From assembly GCA_018267955.1 (NCBI GenBank), contig JAFDXL010000009.1, positions 248,001 to 312,000 on the forward strand: a stretch of DNA of 64,000 nt. Direction: 5' to 3'. The DNA is from Bacteroidota bacterium. GTDB lineage: Bacteria; Bacteroidota; Bacteroidia; Chitinophagales; Chitinophagaceae. Of this stretch, positions 34,974 through 43,062 are shown piece after piece. Each line of letters opens with the position of its first letter. The first letter of the stretch is position 1. The translations under genes and the position numbers were made by a program. Under the pieces are notes generated by a model, which was not told where the DNA came from, ran no database searches, and worked only from the letters and a program-made list of their open reading frames with translations.

Positions 34974-36041
34974 ATGAGTGTTTCTACTATGGATATACAT
35001 GTGCAGAAAGTAGAGAAGAGCAGAATCAACCAATTAGATCCTAACAACATCCAGTTCGGTAAACTCTATGCAGATCACATGCTGATCGCTAATTACGAAG
35101 ATGGAGAGTGGAAACAACCCGAAATAGTTCCTTTCGGAAATTTAAGCCTGAGTCCTGCAACAACATTCATGCATTACGGACAGGCAATATTTGAAGGTGT
35201 AAAAGCCTATAAAGATGCGGATGGTAATGCAGTGATCTTTCGCCCGCATGATAACTGGAAGCGTATGAACCGGTCTGCACACCGTATGGGTATGCCAGAT
35301 GTGCCGGAAGAACTGTTCGTAGAAGGTATGCGCCAGCTGGTGAAACTGGATAAAAACTGGATACCGACAGGCGAGGGTACATCTTTGTACATCCGCCCGT
35401 TCATGATAGCTACAGATGAGTTCATTGGCGTAAAACCTGCCGAGAAATTCAGCTTTATTATTATTACAAGTCCTGCAGGCCCGTACTACGCACGCCCTGT
35501 TAATATATTTGTGCAAGATCAATATGTGCGTGCATTCCCGGGTGGTATCGGCTTTACCAAAGCTGCGGGCAACTACGGCGCCAGCATGTATCCTACTATG
35601 GAGATCCGCAAAATGGGCTACGACCAGATATTGTGGACAGATGGCCTGGAACATAAATATGTACAGGAGATCGGTACCATGAACGTATTTTTTGTGATAG
35701 GTGATAAAGTGATCACGCCAAACCTGGGTGAAACTATCCTGGAAGGTGTTACCCGTGATAGCGTTATTACCCTGCTGCGCGAAAAAGGCGTTACGGTAGA
35801 AGAGCGCCCGCTGAGCATCGATGAGATCGTAGACGCTTATAAAAAAGGAGAACTAAAAGAAGCTTTCGGTACCGGTACTGCCGCTTCTATCTCTCACATC
35901 GCTGAGCTTACTTATCACGACCTGCATATTAAGCTGCCTGAAGAAAAGAACTGGACAATATCTGACTGGGTAAAACAGGAAATGAATGATATCCGTTATG
36001 GCCGCAAAGCCGATACACACGGCTGGATCGTGAAACTATAA
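34974..36041 (+). CDS. ilvE: Branched-chain amino acid aminotransferase
   Basis: Protein of 355 residues, class IV PLP enzyme. The Schiff-base lysine is in F-T-K-A-A-G-N-Y-G-A-S, and the family signature continues with D-Q-I-L-W-T-D-G...V-Q-E-I-G-T-M-N-V-F-F-V. The long N-terminal part and length of about 355 fit the eukaryote-like BCAT subgroup usual in Bacteroidota. It transfers amino groups between Leu/Ile/Val and 2-oxoglutarate. A terminator follows. Confidence 0.95.
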   Translation: MSVSTMDIHVQKVEKSRINQLDPNNIQFGKLYADHMLIANYEDGEWKQPEIVPFGNLSLSPATTFMHYGQAIFEGVKAYKDADGNAVIFRPHDNWKRMNRSAHRMGMPDVPEELFVEGMRQLVKLDKNWIPTGEGTSLYIRPFMIATDEFIGVKPAEKFSFIIITSPAGPYYARPVNIFVQDQYVRAFPGGIGFTKAAGNYGASMYPTMEIRKMGYDQILWTDGLEHKYVQEIGTMNVFFVIGDKVITPNLGETILEGVTRDSVITLLREKGVTVEERPLSIDEIVDAYKKGELKEAFGTGTAASISHIAELTYHDLHIKLPEEKNWTISDWVKQEMNDIRYGRKADTHGWIVKL

Positions 36042-36066
36042 TTGTTTAAGAATCTAATTTCTAAAT

Positions 36067-36098
36067 AAAGCCTGTCCATGCGACGGGCTTTAATTTTT
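36067..36098 (+). terminator. ilvE terminator
   Basis: AAAGCCTGTC pairs with GACGGGCTTT (one G-U) around CATGC, followed by TAATTTTT. Confidence 0.8.
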
Positions 36099-36143
36099 AC
36101 TACACGGCTTTATTTGTTAATATTACGTTTCAATTAAAATAGT

Positions 36144-36980
36144 ATGACGCTACACAGTAGTAAGTATTTATTACTACTCAGTTTCTTTTTCGCAGCCATT
36201 GCTTCCAATGCCCAGAATATAGATGAGGACGAAGGCATCCTGTCGCCCGGCGGGTATAACCGCTTACTGGGTATAGGAGTAGGGGCCACCTACCGCAGTT
36301 TTCTGGACCAGGGCTTATCAAACCTTACTTATCGTAAACCGGGTGCTACCGTGTACCTCGAAAACCTGAAAACGGATGATATGAAGTTTACCGAGCTGTC
36401 GATACAGGCTTCTTATCTTACCATGCAGCGCAAAACCAATGACCTGACACCCGGCGAGGCAAAGAGCTTTAAAGGCGTAATAGACTATCGCCATACTTAT
36501 AAGATCAATGTACTGAACGAGAATGTATATGATGTGCGCCTTGGTGCCGTATTATCGGGCCTGGTAGATATCCGCAATATGCCGCAGCTCAATTATTCTG
36601 CCCAGTCTTATGAACATGCCTTTAGCCTGGGTTTCCATAGCAAGATAGCACGCTCTAAAAATATGAACAGCAGGAACGGCAGTATCATCTGGGACCTGAG
36701 CATCCCCGTCGTTTCCGAAATAGGCAGGCCACCATTTAATAATACCAATGGCGAATATGATCCCAGCTACACACCCTTAAAAGGATTCTTTGGCAAGGAC
36801 GAGATCGCTACGTTTGGCAAGTTCTTCCGCATAACATCTCGTCTGCACTGGCAATACCCGCTGAAGAATGGTAATAAAATACGTTTCTCCTATACCTGGG
36901 ATTACTATAAGATGAAAGGCGCTACCACCGTATATAGTGCCGAGCATACACTTACGGTAGCATTTCTGTTGAATTACTAA
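36144..36980 (+). CDS. Outer-membrane-type hypothetical protein
   Basis: Protein of 278 residues with a signal peptide ending A-S-N-A-Q (residue 24). The sequence alternates polar and aromatic residues and ends in an aromatic beta strand (H-T-L-T-V-A-F-L-L-N-Y), like a small outer-membrane beta-barrel. No family was recognised. The S41-like lipoprotein gene starts 9 bp later, so the two form an operon and may work together in the envelope. Confidence 0.75.
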   Translation: MTLHSSKYLLLLSFFFAAIASNAQNIDEDEGILSPGGYNRLLGIGVGATYRSFLDQGLSNLTYRKPGATVYLENLKTDDMKFTELSIQASYLTMQRKTNDLTPGEAKSFKGVIDYRHTYKINVLNENVYDVRLGAVLSGLVDIRNMPQLNYSAQSYEHAFSLGFHSKIARSKNMNSRNGSIIWDLSIPVVSEIGRPPFNNTNGEYDPSYTPLKGFFGKDEIATFGKFFRITSRLHWQYPLKNGNKIRFSYTWDYYKMKGATTVYSAEHTLTVAFLLNY

Positions 36981-36989
36981 GCATTATCG

Positions 36990-38021
36990 ATGAAAAGGTT
37001 ATTATTATTTTCATTCATACTTATAAGTTTTGCATCCTGCGAAAAGCTGCTGATGCCTAAGAAACCGTCTGATCATAACGGTGCGATATTTAACGAGGTA
37101 TGGACGGCGCTGGATAAAGGGTATGTTCATTTTAATAAAGTACCCATCTCCTGGGATAGTGTAAAGAAGATATATACCCCTGTTTTTGCAGATAGCATCA
37201 ATACCCAACAGGTGTATGATAGTTTGGCATCTATGCTCAATACTATGCTGCAGGATGTGAACGTTTCCCTCAATTCGGGCTTTGCTACCTCTTATTATTC
37301 CGAAAGATGGAAGTATCCTGCCAACTTCAACAAAGGCTTATTGGAACAGAAATACTGGCCGGGCTATGAACAAACAGGCGGCTTGCTATATAAAGTATTT
37401 GATTCGGTAGGGTATATCTATTATCGCAGTTTCAATGATGTAGTGAGTGATGAGCAGATGCAGGTAGTCATCCGCAGGCTGAAAGGGAATGGTGCCAAAA
37501 GGGGAGTGATCATTGACATTCGCGACAATGCCGGGGGAGACCCTGCCAATATGAAAGTATTCTTCGACCATATGGGGCTGGATAGTAATATCGGGTACGA
37601 TTACACCACCTTCCTATACGAGATAGCTTATAAAAAGGGTCCAGGTCATGAGGATTTTGAAAATTATAAAGGCGCTTATACCGAAAAGAACAGCAACCTG
37701 AAGTTTCCCGGCCGCATTGTAGTGCTTACCAACCGTGGGGTAACGGGTACTGCCAATGTGTTTACCAGTGCTGCCAAAAGCTTTAATAATGTGAAGGTGA
37801 TGGGCGATACTACAGGTGGCGGGGGGGCAGTGACCTCCTCGTTCGAGCTATCAAACGGCTGGATCCTTACTTACCCATCTGCCCGTATGAGGGATGGCGT
37901 AGGTACCGGCCTGGAGAACCCCATACCGCCCGATTTTTATGTGCCTATGAAAAAGGCTGATGAAGATGCCGGGGTAGATTCGATATTCGAGGCGGCAAAG
38001 CTGTTATTAGTCAAATATTAG
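36990..38021 (+). CDS. S41-family (C-terminal protease-like) lipoprotein, probably inactive
   Basis: Protein of 343 residues with a lipobox F-A-S-C near residue 17. The C-terminal half has the S41 fold pattern: G-V-I-I-D-I-R-D-N-A-G-G-D, V-V-L-T-N-R-G, G-D-T-T-G-G-G-G and S-N-G-W-I-L-T-Y-P-S-A. In active relatives from this phylum the segment after T-N-R contains the nucleophilic Ser (pattern C-Y-S-A-T-N). Here it reads G-V-T-G-T-A-N, with Gly at that place, so the protein may be a binding protein rather than a protease. A clear terminator follows. Confidence 0.85.
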   Translation: MKRLLLFSFILISFASCEKLLMPKKPSDHNGAIFNEVWTALDKGYVHFNKVPISWDSVKKIYTPVFADSINTQQVYDSLASMLNTMLQDVNVSLNSGFATSYYSERWKYPANFNKGLLEQKYWPGYEQTGGLLYKVFDSVGYIYYRSFNDVVSDEQMQVVIRRLKGNGAKRGVIIDIRDNAGGDPANMKVFFDHMGLDSNIGYDYTTFLYEIAYKKGPGHEDFENYKGAYTEKNSNLKFPGRIVVLTNRGVTGTANVFTSAAKSFNNVKVMGDTTGGGGAVTSSFELSNGWILTYPSARMRDGVGTGLENPIPPDFYVPMKKADEDAGVDSIFEAAKLLLVKY

Positions 38022-38035
38022 GCTCACCTTATAGG

Positions 38036-38059
38036 CAGTCGGGTTTACCGACTGTTTTT
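38036..38059 (+). terminator. Terminator after the S41-like gene
   Basis: CAGTCGG, loop GTTTA, CCGACTG, TTTTTG. Confidence 0.85.
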
Positions 38060-38101
38060 GTTTATTTACCGAAATAAGGTTTAAGCGCGTCCGTCTGTGC
38101 G

Positions 38102-38109
38102 TAACTTTG
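38102..38109 (+). promoter_or_regulatory. Putative -7 element (TAACTTTG)
   Basis: Perfect TAnnTTTG match 27 nt ahead of the ABC exporter start. Confidence 0.5.
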
Positions 38110-38136
38110 CAGCACTACTAACGGGATAATAATATT

Positions 38137-39963
38137 ATGGCGCGTCCTAATGCTAACAGCAACGGAAGTTTACCTGCAGATCTACCAAAGGCAAAACTGA
38201 ATAAAGAGAGCTTCAAAGAAGGTTTATTAATTTTCAAATATATTAAACCTTATATCGGCAAGTTCATTGCCGGGTTATTGTTCATAGCACTGTCTGCAGG
38301 CACTACCATGGCATTCCCGTATTTGCTAAAGGGCCTGATAGACAGCGCCCACAATACCAACCCTGCCGATTATTTTAAAACACCATCTGGCATTGCCATT
38401 ATGATGGTAGGCTTGCTGGCGGTGCAGATGGTCATCTCCTTTATGCGGGTGTACCTGTTTACCAGCGTGGGCGAGAATGCCCTGGCAGATATGCGTAAAG
38501 ACATCTATAAGAAGATGATCACCATGCCTATGGATTTCTTCTCCCAAAGGCGTGTGGGGGAACTATCCAGCCGCATCAGTACCGATGTATCGCAGATACA
38601 GGATGCAGTGACCACTATGCTGGCCGAGATACTCAGGGGCCTGCTTACCTTATTGATAGGTATGGGATTAATATTATACATCTCTCCAAAGCTTACCTTA
38701 ATAATGCTGTCCGTAATACCGGTGATCATTGTAATAGCCCTGGTATTTGGTAAATATATACGTAAGCTGGCCCGTACTGCACAGGACCAGCTGGCCGATT
38801 CCGGTACCATTGTGCAGGAAACCCTGCAGGGCATCAGTAATGTAAAGGCATTCAGCAACGAGCATTTCGAGATCAACCGCTATAGCAAAAGCATTAATGA
38901 AGTGGTAAAAATGGCCATCCGTAACGGGCGTTTCCGTGGTTTCTTTATCTCTTTTATGCTGTTCAGCGTGTTTGGGGCTATTGTATTGGTGGTATGGTAT
39001 GGCGCGGGTATGATGCAGCAGGGGCTGCTATCCTTTGGCGATCTTACCGCTTTTGTGGTGTACACAGCCTTTGTAGGGGGCACTATGGCAGGCTTTGCTG
39101 ATCTATTCAGCCAATTGCAAAAAACACTGGGAGCTACCCAGCGTGTACGCGAATTGTTACGTGAAGAACCCGAAGCGGTATCTACCAGCGACGAACCTTT
39201 GCTGGATCAATACAGGCTTACCGGCAGGGTTACTATGGAGCATATTGCATTCAGGTATCCGAGCCGGCCGGAAGTGCAGGTATTAAAAGATGTGACCATT
39301 AAGGCAGAGCCCGGTCAGCAGATAGCTATTGTAGGGCCCAGCGGTGCGGGTAAAAGTACCCTGGCATCTATATTATTGCGTTTTTACGATCCTGAAGCAG
39401 GTAAATTACTGTTTGATGGTATAGATGCGAAGGAAATACCGCTGACACAGTTGCGTAAACAAATGGCACTGGTGCCGCAGGATGTATTGCTGTTTGGCGG
39501 TACTATCTACGAAAACATCGCTTATGGTAAAGCAGGCGCTACATTGGAAGAAGTAATGGAAGCTGCCCGTAAGGCAAATGCCCATAATTTCATCAGCGGC
39601 TTCCCCGAAGGTTATGAAACGGTGGTGGGTGAGCGTGGTGTAAAACTATCGGGCGGACAGCGCCAGCGTATAGCTATAGCACGGGCGATATTAAAGGATC
39701 CTGCTATTTTAATACTGGATGAAGCGACGAGTTCCCTCGATTCTGAATCTGAAGCATTGGTTCAGGACGCATTGAATAACTTAATGAAAAACAGGACTTC
39801 ATTCGTTGTTGCACACAGGCTTTCTACCATTCGTAATGCAGATAAGATAGTGGTGCTGGAGCACGGGGTAGTTAAAGAAACAGGCACCCATAAAGAACTG
39901 CTGGCTATACCGGATGGATTGTACCATAGCCTAAACGCCTTGCAGTTCGAGGGGATGATCTAG
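38137..39963 (+). CDS. ABC exporter, fused permease and ATPase (MsbA/BmrA type)
   Basis: Protein of 608 residues. An N-terminal six-helix ABC1 domain (about residues 40-330) is followed by the ATPase: Walker A G-P-S-G-A-G-K-S-T, signature L-S-G-G-Q-R-Q-R, Walker B I-L-I-L-D-E-A-T-S-S-L-D and an H-loop A-H-R-L-S-T-I. It is a half-transporter that works as a homodimer to export lipids or drugs; the substrate is unknown. Its stop overlaps the stop of the opposite small gene by 4 bp. Confidence 0.93.
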   Translation: MARPNANSNGSLPADLPKAKLNKESFKEGLLIFKYIKPYIGKFIAGLLFIALSAGTTMAFPYLLKGLIDSAHNTNPADYFKTPSGIAIMMVGLLAVQMVISFMRVYLFTSVGENALADMRKDIYKKMITMPMDFFSQRRVGELSSRISTDVSQIQDAVTTMLAEILRGLLTLLIGMGLILYISPKLTLIMLSVIPVIIVIALVFGKYIRKLARTAQDQLADSGTIVQETLQGISNVKAFSNEHFEINRYSKSINEVVKMAIRNGRFRGFFISFMLFSVFGAIVLVVWYGAGMMQQGLLSFGDLTAFVVYTAFVGGTMAGFADLFSQLQKTLGATQRVRELLREEPEAVSTSDEPLLDQYRLTGRVTMEHIAFRYPSRPEVQVLKDVTIKAEPGQQIAIVGPSGAGKSTLASILLRFYDPEAGKLLFDGIDAKEIPLTQLRKQMALVPQDVLLFGGTIYENIAYGKAGATLEEVMEAARKANAHNFISGFPEGYETVVGERGVKLSGGQRQRIAIARAILKDPAILILDEATSSLDSESEALVQDALNNLMKNRTSFVVAHRLSTIRNADKIVVLEHGVVKETGTHKELLAIPDGLYHSLNALQFEGMI

Positions 39964-40253
39964 TTCAGAATTGCCCGCGGATCGGTTTCCTGGCTTTGCA
40001 GTACATATTTAACCACCTCGTTAATGGTCTGTTCAAACAGGTCTGATGATGGCTCCGGTATATCTTGCTGAGATAAAACTGCCAGGGCATAGCTCAGGTC
40101 GGGTTTTATCAGTGGATTCATCACCACGCGGCCGTTCATAGTGGTTTTGATCAGTTCGAAGAGTATTTTGGCAGCACCATCGAAATCGTGTGCTGTATAG
40201 TGGTTGCAGAATTCTGTAAAGGCCTCGCTCGAATAATTTCTATTCCTTCTCAT
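39960..40253 (-). CDS. Hypothetical cytoplasmic protein
   Basis: Protein of 97 residues, probably helical, no signal or membrane segment, not recognised. It begins M-R-R-N-R-N-Y-S-S-E-A-F-T-E-F-C-N-H-Y. It lies convergent to the ABC exporter with a 4-bp overlap and marks the left border of the AT-rich accessory island. Confidence 0.65.
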   Translation of the reverse strand: MRRNRNYSSEAFTEFCNHYTAHDFDGAAKILFELIKTTMNGRVVMNPLIKPDLSYALAVLSQQDIPEPSSDLFEQTINEVVKYVLQSQETDPRAILN

Positions 40254-40370
40254 AGCTGTACGTTTTATGTGGTAACTATAGGGGATACCACCTTATATAG
40301 GGTAATGCCAATCCTGTGCCATGAATTGTTATTATCTACAATATCTATGAAACTATGTTCTTTTTCTACT

Positions 40371-40440
40371 TAACATAATATAAATTATAGTACAATCCCG
40401 GATCGTAACAATAATTGGCATTCATGTTAAATAGAATTTT
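40371..40440 (+). repeat. Leader element, copy A
   Basis: A stretch of about 70 bp starting TAACATAAT, containing TTATAGTACAATCCC and ending TTCATGTTAAATAGAATTT. It recurs at 42541-42612 in the same direction and, inverted, at about 42418-42480. Each copy sits directly ahead of a different open frame; here the next start is at 40469. Confidence 0.7.
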
Positions 40441-40468
40441 AAGCTAGGCTTCTGCAAAAAGAAAGAAG

Positions 40469-40687
40469 ATGAAAAGATTCATTAGCTGGCTTAAATCTAA
40501 ATTCAGCAAGAAACGCGCTACGGATAAAAATGATAAAAGTGATTTAGTATCTCAAGCAGATAATAAATGGCTGCCGTGCACGTACCAAGAGCAATCCAAA
40601 AATTTATCCGATTTTGTCTATATCCAAGGCGCTCCAGGGACCGGGTTCTTCTTGCCTCGTGATCTCTATTCAAAACAAAAACCTTAA
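40469..40687 (+). CDS. Small hypothetical protein (possible)
   Basis: Frame of 72 residues with a basic N-terminus (M-K-R-F-I-S-W-L-K-S-K-F-S-K-K-R) and a body ending F-F-L-P-R-D-L-Y-S-K-Q-K-P. It follows leader element A by 28 bp and has a purine-rich AAAGAAAGAAG before the ATG. Against it, its second half overlaps the better-supported minus-strand frame at 40518-40937. It may be a real but truncated gene. Confidence 0.35.
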   Translation: MKRFISWLKSKFSKKRATDKNDKSDLVSQADNKWLPCTYQEQSKNLSDFVYIQGAPGTGFFLPRDLYSKQKP

Positions 40688-40937
40688 CGCTACCTGCTGA
40701 TTTAAGTTGCCTACCCATATCGGTCAATTCAAGATATTCTCTGCCTCCATTTTGCAGGTCACTCCTTTTTATTGCAAAGCCATTTTCTACTAAATAATCC
40801 TCAATATCGACCAATACTTTTGAAGTACTAGCCATGCCACGCTCTGCAGGAGATTTGATATGCTTAACAATTGTGCGCAATTCAAATGGCCCGTATGGCG
40901 GCAAAAACGGGATGATTTTATTTACCAAGTCTTCCAT
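40518..40937 (-). CDS. Winged-helix-like protein with C-terminal membrane anchor
   Basis: Protein of 139 residues. The N-terminal part (F-E-L-R-T-I-V-K-H-I-K-S...V-E-N-G-F-A-I...Y-L-E-L-T-D-M-G-R-Q-L-K) looks like a winged helix. A basic linker (R-D-H-E-A-R-R-T-R-S-L) leads to a C-terminal membrane segment, F-W-I-A-L-G-T-C-T-A-A-I-Y-Y-L-L-E-I. This tail-anchor pattern recurs in short Bacteroidota proteins of unknown role, often in variable loci. No neighbour explains its function. Confidence 0.7.
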   Translation of the reverse strand: MEDLVNKIIPFLPPYGPFELRTIVKHIKSPAERGMASTSKVLVDIEDYLVENGFAIKRSDLQNGGREYLELTDMGRQLKSAGSVKVFVLNRDHEARRTRSLERLGYRQNRINFWIALGTCTAAIYYLLEILNHFYHFYP

Positions 40938-41052
40938 TATCTTTTTTTTGCCATAAGACTACGGCATTAGCCAACAAACCGCAAGCGTGTTTTCACCCTT
41001 GTATAGTTGTATATCTCTTATTACTTTTACGCTGTTAGTATTATAACATAGT

Positions 41053-41182
41053 GTTGCCACTACTAAAACACCACAATTAGTAAACACACGGATTACGAGC
41101 AACGCAATGGATGTAATACGCCGTTATGGCGTAGCTATGTCTATTTGCTCGTAAAGGGATGTGGTGTCCCATGTAGTGGCAG
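41053..41182. repeat. Nested long palindrome (about 127 bp)
   Basis: Three nested inverted repeats: outer TGCCACTACTAAAACACCACA (41055-41075) against 41160-41181, middle TTACGAGCAA (41093-41102) against TTGCTCGTAA (41145-41154), inner TACGCC/GGCGTA (41117-41133). An 18-bp part of the left arm (41059-41076) is repeated directly at 41210-41227, just before the next gene. A MITE- or REP-like element is likely. Confidence 0.7.
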
Positions 41183-41229
41183 ATATGATATTTGCTACGC
41201 TATTTTTTAACTACTAAAACACCACAAAC

Positions 41230-41820
41230 ATGCGCAAAGCGTATTTTATCGTAATCTGCATTCTCGCAGTCACCTCGCACTTTCGTGCATCAGCACAAGA
41301 CATCTTAACAACCAGAGATGGAACCGAACTAAGAGTAAAAGTAACAGAAGTATCAGACGACAACGTAAAGTACAAAAGCTGGGATAACCAGGATGGCCCC
41401 ATCTATACAATGGAAAGAAACGGCATCCTATTTATCAAATACGAAAATGGAACAAAGGACGTATTCAAAATAGAGGAAGATGAATACTCCACCAAATTAA
41501 GCATGAAAGAACGCGGTAAATTAGATGCCGAAGAATATTATCATAGATACCAAGGCGCAAGAATGACAACATATGCCACTACAGTTGTAGGCGGCGCTAT
41601 CATTGGCCTTGTTCCCGCTATTGCATGCTCAAAAAGAATGCCTGCCGACCATAGATTAGACTATCCCGATAGTACCCTTATGAAGAATAAAGAATACCGC
41701 AGAGCATACAAACATACCGCCAAGAAGATCAAACAGGGCAAAACATGGGGCGGATATGTTTGGGGCATTGTCACCAATATACTAATAGGCATCGGGTTAG
41801 CTATTGCCATTGCGGCTTAA
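41230..41820 (+). CDS. Secreted/membrane hypothetical protein
   Basis: Protein of 196 residues. It has a signal peptide (residues 1-22, H-F-R-A-S-A-Q), then a beta-rich domain D-I-L-T-T-R-D-G-T-E-L-R-V-K-V-T-E-V-S-D-D-N-V-K-Y-K typical of small Bacteroidota periplasmic proteins. Two hydrophobic segments follow near residues 115-130 and 176-195. It is not named by family. The start lies right behind the long palindrome and its 18-bp direct repeat. Confidence 0.75.
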   Translation: MRKAYFIVICILAVTSHFRASAQDILTTRDGTELRVKVTEVSDDNVKYKSWDNQDGPIYTMERNGILFIKYENGTKDVFKIEEDEYSTKLSMKERGKLDAEEYYHRYQGARMTTYATTVVGGAIIGLVPAIACSKRMPADHRLDYPDSTLMKNKEYRRAYKHTAKKIKQGKTWGGYVWGIVTNILIGIGLAIAIAA

Positions 41821-41862
41821 AATTGTATTTCTGTATATTGTGGTGAATAAAAATCATACACA

Positions 41863-42162
41863 ATGAAAAACAAATTAGATGAAGCTCTTTATCAAATGAA
41901 TGAAAAAGAATTGCTCATCATTTTAATTAAAGCGCATGCGGACACACTACGCAGACTTCAGTATATCGAATCGTATTGTGACAAAACATTCAATCATCTT
42001 TTGCCCAATGAAAAACCGTATTACAATAATGCTGAAAAATTAGGCGAGACATACATTAAAACAATAAAATTAGCATCGGACATTCAATCATTCTTCAATG
42101 ATGATACATCTAAAGAAGAAATAAATACCGCGCTATCTTATTTATCCGAACTAAAGGACTAG
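41863..42162 (+). CDS. Hypothetical protein
   Basis: Protein of 99 residues, acidic and helical, no signal, not recognised (M-K-N-K-L-D-E-A-L-Y-Q-M-N-E-K-E-L-L...). It lies 42 bp after the preceding gene. Its stop overlaps that of the minus-strand frame at 42159 by 4 bp. Confidence 0.65.
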   Translation: MKNKLDEALYQMNEKELLIILIKAHADTLRRLQYIESYCDKTFNHLLPNEKPYYNNAEKLGETYIKTIKLASDIQSFFNDDTSKEEINTALSYLSELKD

Positions 42163-42419
42163 AAAATTTTCGTGCACACCTTTCTATCAAGGTGTGCATT
42201 TATAATTCCAACTATCTTATTTAATTTATATGCTTCCGGATCATGTCCATCTTCTATAGCATCGACTATATTCCATATAGCACTTTGCTGAGAAAGCATG
42301 ATTTTTTTTAAATCTCTTATCTGCTTTTCCAGCGATTTTACATCTGAATATTCAATGGATTCCAAAGCATAATATTTAGGCCCGACTACTGTTATTAAAC
42401 CGAAATGCCCACGCTGCAA
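42159..42419 (-). CDS. Hypothetical coiled-coil protein, possibly 5'-truncated
   Basis: Frame of 86 residues opening at TTG (42419), with no upstream in-frame start because a TAG stop precedes it. Residues 28-48 form a coiled coil (S-L-E-K-Q-I-R-D-L-K-K-I-M-L-S-Q-Q-S-A-I). The TTG start abuts the inverted leader element (copy C), whose shared part ends there. This suggests that the leader was placed onto a truncated gene. No family was recognised. Confidence 0.5.
   Translation of the reverse strand: MQRGHFGLITVVGPKYYALESIEYSDVKSLEKQIRDLKKIMLSQQSAIWNIVDAIEDGHDPEAYKLNKIVGIINAHLDRKVCTKIF
42173..42203. terminator. Hairpin terminator between convergent small genes
   Basis: TGCACACCTT, loop TCTATC, AAGGTGTGCA, then TTTAT. 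It lies inside the last codons of the minus-strand frame and just past the plus-strand stop. Confidence 0.7.
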
Positions 42420-42480
42420 ATTCTATTTAACATGACTGCCAAACAGGATAAAGGCAGGATGGTACTATAATTGGATCTTA
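42418..42480 (-). repeat. Leader element, copy C (inverted)
   Basis: Read on the minus strand it shares AATTATAGTAC near its start and TCATGTTAAATAGAATTT at its end with copies A and B, with the middle more diverged. It leads into the frame at 42159-42419. Confidence 0.6.
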
Positions 42481-42540
42481 TCGTTAAGTAGGTCTTAGCG
42501 TAGCTCAAAAACTTACGCTTAGCCCTACTCAAGCCGTCGG

Positions 42541-42612
42541 TAACATAAGACAAAATTATAGAACAATCCCGAATCTCGTTCCATAATTAGCATTCATGTT
42601 AAATAGAATTTA
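42541..42612 (+). repeat. Leader element, copy B
   Basis: Starts TAACATAAG, contains TTATAGAACAATCCC and ends TTCATGTTAAATAGAATTT, close to copy A. It precedes the duplicated gene start at 42648/42713. Confidence 0.7.
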
Positions 42613-42639
42613 GGCTAACGCTTCTTCCTAATGTATATT

Positions 42640-42769
42640 GTAGAACAATGCAGAATCGAATTAAGACGGCCATCGAGTTCTTGAAGGATGGACAATCTTT
42701 TACAGTAGAACAATGCAGAATCGAATTAAGACGGCCATCGAGTTCTTGAAGGATGGACAATCTTTTACA
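42640..42769 (+). repeat. Perfect 65-bp tandem duplication over a gene start
   Basis: Bases 42640-42704 are repeated without a visible change at 42705-42769. The unit holds the leader end, the ATG and the first 19 codons. Because 65 is not a multiple of three, the first ATG (42648) reads into a stop after 33 residues, and only the second (42713) opens the full gene. Confidence 0.85.
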
Positions 42770-43054
42770 GTGGAAGATTTACGACTAGGTATAAATGAAA
42801 AAGGCGAAATGCAGGTAACCGGGTGGTCACGTTATACAGAATTCAGGAATTTAAGTAAAGCTGCCTGTCTAGAGGAATTAAACGAAGTCAAACATTTTTT
42901 TTCGGATATGCTTATGATGTCTGACGATTTGAGAAGATTTGTAAAGGATAAATCCATAGAATATTCTTTGTATTTCGATAACTATGGGAAATCATCAATT
43001 GGTATTTGTTCTGAAAAAAACAATCAGATTAAATGGTGTATTGATTTGGAATGA
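42713..43054 (+). CDS. Hypothetical protein with duplicated 5' end
   Basis: Protein of 113 residues, acidic, not recognised (M-Q-N-R-I-K-T-A-I-E-F-L-K-D-G-Q-S-F-T-V). It is soluble, alpha/beta by appearance. The start is the second of two ATGs created by a 65-bp tandem duplication. A 28-bp stretch of its coding region (42806-42833) is found again at 44123-44150 with two changes, a sign of a second, lost copy. An immunity-type protein is possible but unproven. Confidence 0.65.
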   Translation: MQNRIKTAIEFLKDGQSFTVEDLRLGINEKGEMQVTGWSRYTEFRNLSKAACLEELNEVKHFFSDMLMMSDDLRRFVKDKSIEYSLYFDNYGKSSIGICSEKNNQIKWCIDLE

Positions 43055-43062
43055 ATGCATAG

